Origin: an uncultured Pseudomonadales bacterium
GTDB taxonomy: Bacteria; Pseudomonadota; Gammaproteobacteria; Pseudomonadales; Cellvibrionaceae
Direction of reading: 5' to 3'
Assembly (NCBI GenBank): GCA_947494095.1
Contig: CANLTI010000002.1
Coordinates: 1 to 64,000 of the forward strand
DNA length: 64,000 bases
In this document: piece after piece, positions 57,215-64,000 of the stretch
How the letters are laid out: each line of letters opens with the position of its first letter
How positions within the stretch are numbered: the stretch's first letter is position 1
Made by a program: the position numbers and the translations under genes
The notes under the pieces: generated by a model
What the model saw: only the letters and a program-made list of their open reading frames with translations
What the model was told of the DNA's origin: nothing
The model's database searches: none

Positions 57215-57290
57215 GTGACTATTGAAGTGACTATTCAGGCAACTATTCAGAGGTAGCGAATCACAGGTAGCGAAATTGGGCGCTAATGGA
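57215..57290. mobile_element. Family B fragment with three end copies (B7)
   Basis: GTGACTATTGA, GTGACTATTCAG and GCAACTATTCAG follow in 36 bases, then AAATTGGGCGCTAATG from the B interior and nothing more. Read as repeated or sliding insertion of B ends, or decayed nested copies. Confidence 0.6.
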
Positions 57291-57310
57291 GAAAGGAATA
57301 GCCTTGCCGC

Positions 57311-57859
57311 CTACTCTGCATCGCGCACTAGGCGCACACTGTAAGTTTGCTCTATTTGAATATTCAAAATATCGCCTGTTTTAAAATTAATACGCCACGC
57401 ATAACCCCCCTCACGGCGCCCAGGCGTACTACTCCAAAACTCGGCCGATGTGGTACTGGGGAAGACGGTTTCGTTAATAGCAGGACCCGTGCAAGCGCGC
57501 TCGACAATAGAGGCTAACTCATTTTTGTTAGGCAAACGCCAATCGCTATAGCCACCCAGTTGGCTAGCCGCCGGAGCGGCTAAAGCCTCTGGCCACGTAA
57601 AAAGGCGCTGCTGCGCAAGGTTTAAATTACAGCGGCTTTTATCGGCTTGCCACTGCTGGCCCAATGCACAACGCTGCCACATTAAGCCGGTATGCGTGTC
57701 GGTTGCTAGTGCATTATTGACTGCAATACCCAATAAAAAACGGCTTGTTGGGGTTTCTTGTACCAGATTATTAAGGCAAGCTGCATGGCTAAAAGTACAC
57801 AATATAAGGCCACCTAATGATAGTAATAACTGACTAACGCTTAAACGCACATCCATCAT
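57311..57859 (-). CDS. Secreted DUF1566 protein
   Basis: 182 residues with a Sec signal (LSVSQLLLSLGGLILCTFSHA). DUF1566 features: HTGLMWQRC, the GGYSDWRLPNKNELASIV core and SAEFWSSTP, then a YAWRINFKTG strand. The WRLP..NEL pattern belongs to a C-type-lectin-like fold of unknown target. GGAGGCGAAG precedes the start. It overlaps the preceding DUF1566 gene by 4 bp (ATGA), so the two are translated together. Confidence 0.82.
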   Translation of the reverse strand: MMDVRLSVSQLLLSLGGLILCTFSHAACLNNLVQETPTSRFLLGIAVNNALATDTHTGLMWQRCALGQQWQADKSRCNLNLAQQRLFTWPEALAAPAASQLGGYSDWRLPNKNELASIVERACTGPAINETVFPSTTSAEFWSSTPGRREGGYAWRINFKTGDILNIQIEQTYSVRLVRDAE

Positions 57860-58653
57860 TCTTCGCCTCCGCTCACTAAGCGCATATAAGTATCTAGTGT
57901 TTTTAAAGCAAAGCCATTACCGCCATCACTAAAATACACGTACCAGGCTAATGCTCTATCAGGCGCATAACTCTGGCCGCTCCAGTATTGGTCATTTTTA
58001 GCATTAGGAAAGTAAGCGGTATCAATGGCGTAATCCAAATTAGCACTGACCGCGATACTCAATAATTCATTGACGGTGGGTAAACGCCACTGCTGCGTAC
58101 CACATAGCACCTGACGATTTGCCTCTACGATGTAGGCTGCGGTATTACAGGCAACACCATTGCAATCATTCGTGCTGTTTAGACCGGCATTACCCCCATT
58201 GCGAGTAGAGTCTTCATCAAACCAGGTATACCGTAAATCACGGAAGTTAACCGCCGTCGGCACGTCGGACTTCACCTCCCACAAAAGCCCCGTGTGATGG
58301 TCTTGCACGCATCGCCATTGCGTATTGGCTTGCTCATTACCTGCTGTTTGCCACAGTAGTGCTTGATTCGCTAATGTGCTACCGTCGGCCGCAATTTTGC
58401 TCCAGTCAAAGCCTGCTTGACCAGCACCGGTTTTAATCGCATTCGCTTGCGCATCTCGACCATAACTGCCGTCTTGTGCCACCGCGCTAAGGCAGTCTAC
58501 CTCAGCACCATCACTGGCTCGGCAAAAGGTTATGCCGGTATCATTTAATGGCTTGGCCAATACGCTCGCAGGTGGCTCAACAGCGCCCTTACAGCCGCCC
58601 AATAATAAAGCCAAAAGTAACATCAATGTAATTGAACAGTGGTTTAAAGCCAT
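57856..58653 (-). CDS. Lipoprotein DUF1566 protein
   Basis: From the ATG at 58653 the signal MALNHCSITLMLLLALLLGGC ends in LGGC lipobox. The frame is open ten codons up from a TTG, but those residues are not signal-like. The DUF1566 core HTGLLWEVKSD, TQQWRLPTVNELLSIA and NDQYWSGQSY is complete. Three Cys pairs lie in the mature part. Operon with the secreted DUF1566 gene downstream (4-bp overlap). Both lie right after the DUF1592/DUF1552 pair on the same strand, though a hairpin separates the groups. Confidence 0.82.
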   Translation of the reverse strand: MALNHCSITLMLLLALLLGGCKGAVEPPASVLAKPLNDTGITFCRASDGAEVDCLSAVAQDGSYGRDAQANAIKTGAGQAGFDWSKIAADGSTLANQALLWQTAGNEQANTQWRCVQDHHTGLLWEVKSDVPTAVNFRDLRYTWFDEDSTRNGGNAGLNSTNDCNGVACNTAAYIVEANRQVLCGTQQWRLPTVNELLSIAVSANLDYAIDTAYFPNAKNDQYWSGQSYAPDRALAWYVYFSDGGNGFALKTLDTYMRLVSGGEE

Positions 58654-58687
58654 ACCCTTGAGGTTCCAGTTAGTGTGCTGCAAAAAA

Positions 58688-58720
58688 CAAAAAGCCCGTA
58701 CATCACTGTACGAGCTTTTC
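58688..58720 (-). terminator. Terminator after DUF1552 gene
   Basis: AAAAAGCCCGTACA and TGTACGAGCTTTT form an imperfect hairpin; on the minus strand it lies between the DUF1552 gene and the DUF1566 pair, followed by a T-run. Confidence 0.65.
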
Positions 58721-58785
58721 GCTAACTATACTTGATCGTAATCTTGATCATAATTATAGCCAGTACAGAATATTAAAATTTTGAA

Positions 58786-60036
58786 TTACGCAATATTAGC
58801 GTTTTTCTCAAAATCGGTTGTGCTTGAGGCAATTTGGCCTTTAACGCCTAGCCCTTCAGCAATATCCATCATTAAGTCGCGGTTACTACCGCCGCCGCCG
58901 ACGCGCCCCTTAGGGAAGCCCGCCATATTGGTGGCCATTAAGTTGGGGCAGCCACCTGTGGTATGCGAAATACCATCTTGGTCGGTTGTTTGTAAAAACA
59001 CAGTATTATCAATCATATTGCCGCCGGCAGGATCTGGCGTATCAATCAGTGTTTTTACAATGTGCGCCACACCGGTATGCACATACTTGGTAATTGTAAT
59101 CAAGTCATCACGGCCACGACCATGACAGGTTTGATGATGGCCTTCACTAAACGTGGGGCCAGCATAACGCCATTCGCTCTGGCTATCATCTAACTGAATT
59201 GTCGCAACGTTACTCAAACCACAACGCATGGCCGTAATGGCAATCTCAGCCATAATTTTAATTTCTGTTTGTACGCCGCCGCCTTCATCCATCGCATTTA
59301 GCGAGGCAATGGTAGGGTCAGCACAACCTGCTGGCGGAACAAATTTAGAGGCGTCATCTAAGCGTTTACGAATGCGGTCTAATGCCGCAAAGTGCTCATC
59401 AAGACGAGCTTTTTCTTCGCTACCGAGCTTTTTCTTTAATTCATCAAGGGCAGCTTTGTTGGCATCGAGCGCCGACGCTTGTTTTTTGAATAAGGCTTCT
59501 GCGGCACCACCGGGAGGTGGACCACCAAAATAACCGTTATAGGCCGTGGTGGCGTTGCTCTCTGGAATAATAGCATCACCGTTACGGCGGCCCATTACAT
59601 CACCTTTGGAGGTAGGCACTCGCACACCTAAATTGAGCGCTGAATAAGGCGTATTAGCACTTAAAATACGCGATAACTGCACATCAAAACTATTGTTAGC
59701 CCCAACGTTCATTGCCGCATGCGACGAACCATGACCACCACCAATAACATTAACCAAGTGGAAATTACAATAAGCTGCAACCTCTGAATAAGGTGCGCTT
59801 GATTGGTTCATGCTGCTAATGCTGCTTGGCATCCAAGAGCCTTGCGGGGCACCCGCAGGGTGGTTAAAGGTTAAAAATCGCTTAGGGGTTTCGCCTGCAG
59901 CCTCCGCAAAGCGGTTAACCATCGCCCCGCCCACAAAGGGGCTAGCACGCCACAACGCCGATGATATACCTGCTTTAGAGACCATATCGAGGAATTTGCG
60001 GCGCTGTCTGTTGAATTTACGATCTTCAGTAGTCAT
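58786..60036 (-). CDS. DUF1552 Tat-exported protein, second copy
   Basis: 416 residues with a Tat-type N-terminus (RQRRKFLDMVSKAG). DUF1552 marks: RFLTFNHPAGAPQGSW, VNVIGGGHGSSHAAMNVG, DVQLSRILS and the C-terminal HHQTCHGRGRDDLI; conserved His/Asp are in place. It is clearly a paralogue of the 21980-23353 product but diverged. It is 67 bp after its cytochrome partner on the minus strand (operon). Function unknown. Confidence 0.87.
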   Translation of the reverse strand: MTTEDRKFNRQRRKFLDMVSKAGISSALWRASPFVGGAMVNRFAEAAGETPKRFLTFNHPAGAPQGSWMPSSISSMNQSSAPYSEVAAYCNFHLVNVIGGGHGSSHAAMNVGANNSFDVQLSRILSANTPYSALNLGVRVPTSKGDVMGRRNGDAIIPESNATTAYNGYFGGPPPGGAAEALFKKQASALDANKAALDELKKKLGSEEKARLDEHFAALDRIRKRLDDASKFVPPAGCADPTIASLNAMDEGGGVQTEIKIMAEIAITAMRCGLSNVATIQLDDSQSEWRYAGPTFSEGHHQTCHGRGRDDLITITKYVHTGVAHIVKTLIDTPDPAGGNMIDNTVFLQTTDQDGISHTTGGCPNLMATNMAGFPKGRVGGGGSNRDLMMDIAEGLGVKGQIASSTTDFEKNANIA

Positions 60037-60103
60037 TCCTATTACCTTTGTTTTATTCTTTGAACCTAGACAACGACTGACAAAGCCAGCCGTTGGCCGC
60101 GTG

Positions 60104-62665
60104 TTATTGCGCTTTACGGTAGCGTAGTAAGTCTTGCATCACCATTTCGGTCATTACAGCGCGAGGGTTTTTACTGGCAGCGTTATAAGCTGTCGTCGCT
60201 TTATCTTCTACACATTTAAAATCTGTGCGCTGCTGTTCAGTTAAAGAAGATTCAAAGTTGGCATCAACAGAGGTTTCTTTAATGGGCATACCCGCTACAA
60301 AGCGGAAGGTTTTATCCATTAAACATTCCTCGACACCCGGCAATTGGGCAATCGCCTTAGACAAACCTTTAGCACCATTAAAGTCAATAGAGCCCGAATT
60401 ATCGGTTACGGTTGTTGCGCCGTATAAAGTCCCTGTATTGTCGATATCTAAATCCATACCCGTGCTACCTTTTTGGGTATCACGCCATTGACCCACTTGG
60501 TCAAAGTCTTCGGTACCAAAGAGTGGGTTAATTTGATATTCATGACAACCAGCACACGCGGGGCTATCTGTAATCACCTCATAATAACGGCGCGTAGTGG
60601 CAATACCTTTTTTGTACTCGTCTTCGGCTAAAGCTAATAGTGCATCACGGTCTGCCACTAATAACGGCGGGGGTGCTATATGCTGACAAAGCATTTGCTC
60701 ACGCATGCGTACCGCACGAATAATAGGCGCTGTTTTATCGGGGTGAGCGTTAACGGTCATAAAGGCGCCGGTGGTTAAAATACCACCGCGTTTATCCAGG
60801 CTATCAACCACTTGCCAATCATCAGCGCTAGTGCTGCCCGAGGTCACACCGTAGTAATCGGCCAAGGTTTTATTGAGCACGGTAAAATCACCGCTGTATA
60901 AGCTGTTGAATTCACGGTTGTTATAGAAGATCTCGCGAAATAGTTCACGCACCTCTTCAGCCATCGACTCGCGTACAGCCATGGTGTAATTAGGAAACTC
61001 AGTAGCATCACGGTTAGCGCCCGAGTCGGTCACTTTATCCGTTTCAAACCAGTAACCGGCAAAAGCCCCCATGCGCTCACGGCCCCGTGGGCTATCGAGT
61101 AAACGCTCTACTTGTGCACGAATTTGCGCTTCATAATGTAAGCCATCGTTATTAGCGGCATCAAACAAAGCCTTATCAGGTGTAGAACCCGTTAATGTGT
61201 AAGCCAACAAGGTAGCGTACTCATAAGGGTCAAGCACGTAGCTATCAGGATCGGCTTTTTTCATCTTTTCTTCATCGCCACGCGCTGGCGTATAAAGCTC
61301 TAATTTGCCAAAGGTAAAACCACTAACGTAGAATTTTGCATTATTGGGTAGCTGATTATTTATCTGTACAGTCTTACTAGCACTCGCGCTTAAACCTTCT
61401 AATTTATAGCGATATGTTTTGGGTTTATCGGTAGTGATTTCTTCTTCAAACTCTTTACCGCCAATCGTGAATTTCACTTGCGAAGGAAACTCACCGTTTG
61501 AGCCCTTTGTCGCTTTTACCGTAAAAGCAACAATATCATTACTGGTCCAGTTATACGTGGTTTGAGAGCCGGCATAGTATCTGACTTCTGTAAAACCATC
61601 GGCATCTGGCGTACCAATGTTCCACTGTGTTAACGGCGGAGCAGGGCGATAGTAAGGCACTGGCTCTGTCGCGAGTACCTCAGACACTTTATTGCCGAGT
61701 TCAGAGCGATATAAAAACTGTGGCGAGTTCAAGGCTGTGACTAACGAAAACTGTAGGCCATCGCTGCCTGTCGCATCGTCAAATATTTTTTCATAGATCG
61801 CGCGCTCGGCATCTGTTAACGGTCGGCGATACATCATGGGTGCAAATTCATCAATAAATTTGTCGGCACAGCCGCCGTTACAGCTAAAGGGTTTGTCGTT
61901 CTCGACCGCCCAAGTTGCAACGCTTTCGGCGGCAGCCCAATATTTATTGGCTCGGTTTTCACCGACAACGGTAGTAGCATTATTAGGGAATTTACCTTTT
62001 TTACCGTCGCCTACAATTTTATCGGTGTAATTGGCATCTAGGCCCAGTAAGTCTTCGAGCGAATTTTGATACTCATCGACGGTTAATAAGCGTAAACGAC
62101 GCGGGGTATAGCCTGTAGCATCGGGGTTATTACACGTCACACCCGCTGGACGCCATGTTTCTAAGTAAGCGGTAATATCGGCGGCACACTGATCAACACA
62201 GGTTGTTGGCTCTGCAATTTGTAGAGGCATCTCTTCATGTACTTTGGCAAAGAGCGACTGCGAGGTGTATTTGTTGACGTTGAGCGGGTTGATCGCATCG
62301 TCTTGGTTGTTGCTTGTACCATGGCAGGCATTGCAATTATGCGCGCTAAAAAGGTCAGCCCCTTTTAAAGGGTTTACCGCAAAGCTGGTGTAAAGCGGTG
62401 TTGAGCCACCCACAGGCGGCACGCTGCTATTGCTAGCACTAGAGGCGGGCGCACTGGAAATGACAACTTGCGAACTGCTGCTCACAGGTGCCGGTATGCT
62501 GCTTGCGGGCGTACTGCTAATAGGTTCACTACTAACAGATACACTGGATACGCTAGCAATACTGGAAGATGCTACAACATCCACGCTTGAAGAGCTCCCG
62601 TCACCGGTTCCAGAACACGCTGCTAACACAGCTGATACGAGTGCTAATGGCACAATTTTGCGCAT
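60104..62665 (-). CDS. Cytochrome c/DUF1592 lipoprotein with an inserted beta domain
   Basis: 853 residues; AGAGGAAG precedes the ATG. Signal with LAACS lipobox, polyserine linker to about 85, haem-c CNACH at 111-115. The DUF1587 segment RLRLLTVDEYQNSLEDLLGLD, DUF1595 FIDEFAPMMYRRPLTDAER and DUF1592 LNSPQFLYRSELG follow. Between residues about 330 and 475 an extra beta-rich domain is inserted (VRYYAGSQTTYNW, DIVAFTVKATKGSNGEFP, KFYVSGFTFGKLELY), absent from the paralogue at 19806. It resembles calcium-dependent carbohydrate-binding modules of the CBM60/CBM36 type. Core then resumes (YEYATLLAYTLTGSTPDKAL); DUF1588 has a second haem site CAGCH. Function unknown. Confidence 0.88.
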   Translation of the reverse strand: MRKIVPLALVSAVLAACSGTGDGSSSSVDVVASSSIASVSSVSVSSEPISSTPASSIPAPVSSSSQVVISSAPASSASNSSVPPVGGSTPLYTSFAVNPLKGADLFSAHNCNACHGTSNNQDDAINPLNVNKYTSQSLFAKVHEEMPLQIAEPTTCVDQCAADITAYLETWRPAGVTCNNPDATGYTPRRLRLLTVDEYQNSLEDLLGLDANYTDKIVGDGKKGKFPNNATTVVGENRANKYWAAAESVATWAVENDKPFSCNGGCADKFIDEFAPMMYRRPLTDAERAIYEKIFDDATGSDGLQFSLVTALNSPQFLYRSELGNKVSEVLATEPVPYYRPAPPLTQWNIGTPDADGFTEVRYYAGSQTTYNWTSNDIVAFTVKATKGSNGEFPSQVKFTIGGKEFEEEITTDKPKTYRYKLEGLSASASKTVQINNQLPNNAKFYVSGFTFGKLELYTPARGDEEKMKKADPDSYVLDPYEYATLLAYTLTGSTPDKALFDAANNDGLHYEAQIRAQVERLLDSPRGRERMGAFAGYWFETDKVTDSGANRDATEFPNYTMAVRESMAEEVRELFREIFYNNREFNSLYSGDFTVLNKTLADYYGVTSGSTSADDWQVVDSLDKRGGILTTGAFMTVNAHPDKTAPIIRAVRMREQMLCQHIAPPPLLVADRDALLALAEDEYKKGIATTRRYYEVITDSPACAGCHEYQINPLFGTEDFDQVGQWRDTQKGSTGMDLDIDNTGTLYGATTVTDNSGSIDFNGAKGLSKAIAQLPGVEECLMDKTFRFVAGMPIKETSVDANFESSLTEQQRTDFKCVEDKATTAYNAASKNPRAVMTEMVMQDLLRYRKAQ

Positions 62666-63628
62666 TGTTGCTTCCTCTTAAAAAATTGAACCTGATTCCA
62701 GTGCTGACCTAGCGAAGCAATGTCTTAAATACCTACAAAAAAAGCCATCATCAGCAAGCGTCTCAGCTCTATATAATTCGTATATGTCAAATTTCAGTAC
62801 TCATCATAGAGTGTCTTAGTTGTGTTCGATACGACATAACGACTTATTTGACGGATAAGCGGGTAGCGAATTTCAAAAATGCGAACATAAACACAATTAC
62901 TACCACGCGTTGACGGTATTCGCTACGCTCCAATACTGTGACGTATCGATAACAACCTATCGAATTCATCGCCACCTATCAAAGCACACTGTACGCAGCC
63001 TTAACAGCCATGATGAACTTAAGCGATTAAAATAACAGGTAAAATGGATGACTTAAGTGGCCTTAAACTGAAAAAATATTATTTTTTACGCGTATCAATC
63101 GATGAGTATTGAATGGCTACCAGTATCCCATTCATACCAATGCCATCACCTAAAAAGTACCCACTTTTTATTATTGCCAGTTTGTCTCGCACACCTAAAT
63201 ACTTATTTGGATAATAACTCTCAGTATAATAATGAGGCTAATACGGTTATTAAAAGCCAACAAAAGACAAACCTTTTAATATAACAATTAGCACCTAAAA
63301 ATAGACAATCCCAAACTCTTCAAAATAAAACACCGCTTATCGCTGTTTAAAACCGTTTAACTCATGGCTTTAAAAACCTTATGCTATAAGAAAATATTTT
63401 TATCAATTATTTAAGCATAACAGCTCCATCAATCATTACCCTCTCCCGTTTATCTTGCCAGTGGTAACAAGCCATAGGCTAATACGCTAATGTTTAACCC
63501 ATAGCCGCAACCTTATCTAGTGATTGAATGGTGTCGTCATATTGTATTTTTGATTTTACTAAAATGCCTTCAAAAAATATCGGGTGTTATGTGATATCCA
63601 GCAATCAATACCTCAAAAGAGTCCAGCA
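62666..63628. other. Intergenic, about 960 bp
   Basis: AT-rich with no supported gene; a 60-codon plus-strand frame at 63102-63284 has no family marks. It must contain the promoters of the minus-strand cytochrome gene and of the pilin operon, but no clear boxes or repeats stand out. Confidence 0.4.
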
Positions 63629-64000
63629 GTGAAAACACACAAAATACTCCACTCAAAAACACCCGACTCAAAAACACTTGAATCAAAAACAGTGAGTCAA
63701 CAACAGGGCTTTAGCATGATTGAGTTAATGATTGTGATTCTTATTGCTGCCATTTTAATGATGATAGCTACGCCCTCTTATCAGGGTGTGATTAAGCGAA
63801 ATAATATCGAAAGCCTACAAAATCGTATAGCCACAGCAGTTGTCACCGCTCGCAGCGAAGCCGCCTCTCGCAATAGCGTAGCAACACTGTGCGCCAGTGC
63901 TAATGGCGATACTTGCGGTGGCAGCTGGAGCCAAGGCTGGATTGTATTTTTAGATAATGGGGCGGGCGCTGCCGTTGCTCAAAATGCCCAGCGTGAAAAT
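63629..64000 (+). CDS. FimT/GspH-family pseudopilin (cut by window edge)
   Basis: Type IV pilus minor pilin, 5' part only (124 codons). It starts with GTG, AAGAG upstream. The prepilin peptidase site is QQQG|FSMIELMIVILIAAIL, followed by the hydrophobic helix, then VTARSEAASRNSVATLCAS and GGSWSQGWIVFLDN, the GspH/FimT layout. The leader before the cleavage site is about 28 residues, longer than the usual 5-10, and is built on three SKT repeats (SKTPDSKTLESKTV) encoded by 15-bp DNA repeats. A fimT-pilV-pilW-type cluster probably follows beyond 64000. Confidence 0.85.
   Translation, partial: MKTHKILHSKTPDSKTLESKTVSQQQGFSMIELMIVILIAAILMMIATPSYQGVIKRNNIESLQNRIATAVVTARSEAASRNSVATLCASANGDTCGGSWSQGWIVFLDNGAGAAVAQNAQREN

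Noticed and set aside
63102..63284. 60-codon plus-strand frame in the 62.7-63.6 kb gap
   Set aside because: AT-rich composition, no motif, no clear ribosome site.

Overview
This window looks like the chromosome of a Gram-negative marine or plant-matter-degrading gammaproteobacterium. A Cellvibrionaceae-type organism (Cellvibrio/Saccharophagus/Teredinibacter relatives) is the best guess. The reasons are the gene order atpI-B-E-F-H-A-G-D-C followed by glmU, the ftsY-ftsE-ftsX cluster, many lipoproteins with long polyserine linkers after the lipobox, and a secreted GH5 enzyme with a CBM10-like module. This placement is inference; there is no rRNA or other decisive marker in the window.

Layout. 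1-6.6 kb: tandem 196-bp repeats, a frameshifted small lipoprotein, a GH5 lipoprotein behind an RCC1-like lipoprotein, then a decayed pair (acyltransferase-3 and LytTR fragments) interrupted by a miniature transposon. 6.6-12.3 kb: a large unknown lipoprotein, a two-domain TerA/TerD protein and an aberrant dTMP-kinase-like protein, interleaved with miniature elements. 12.3-19.2 kb: ilvE, a cytochrome c-DM13 lipoprotein, a 45-residue Lys-rich protein, a ribbon-helix-helix protein, gor and a Prx5-type peroxiredoxin. 19.8-23.4 kb: a secreted cytochrome (DUF1587/1592/1588/1585) plus DUF1552 pair. 23.4-25.3 kb: a possible small RNA, a NYN gene cut by an IS200-type insertion, and a Fic remnant. 25.3-32.8 kb: glnE and topB (divergent), an outer-membrane barrel and a lipoprotein. 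33.4-43.2 kb: ATP synthase operon, glmU and a PhoH-like ATPase. 43.6-52 kb: two glycosyltransferases, a small lipoprotein, a 2-hydroxyacid dehydrogenase, a SNF2 helicase, a DUF1289 protein and a porin. 52.3-57.2 kb: ftsX, ftsE, ftsY and a Zn-ribbon/N2227-like methyltransferase (all minus strand). 57.3-62.7 kb: two DUF1566 proteins and a second DUF1552/DUF1592 pair. The right edge holds the start of a FimT/GspH pseudopilin.

The main structural discovery is two families of short non-autonomous mobile elements. Family B (about 200-240 bp) has GTAACTATTCAG terminal inverted repeats and exact 8-bp target duplications at three copies, which matches IS66-type transposition. Family A (about 158 bp) has GGGGCGAGG/CCTCGTCCC ends and 3-bp TAA/TTA duplications. 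One A copy splits an acyltransferase gene whose reading frame is restored when the element is removed; another is nested inside a B copy. A and B copies lie exactly at the stop codons of ftsX and of an outer-membrane barrel gene without damaging the proteins.

The most interesting functional theme is extracytoplasmic redox: two paralogous cytochrome/DUF1552 pairs, one of them with a carbohydrate-binding-like insert inside the DUF1592 region, plus a dihaem DM13 lipoprotein. Their biochemical role is not established.
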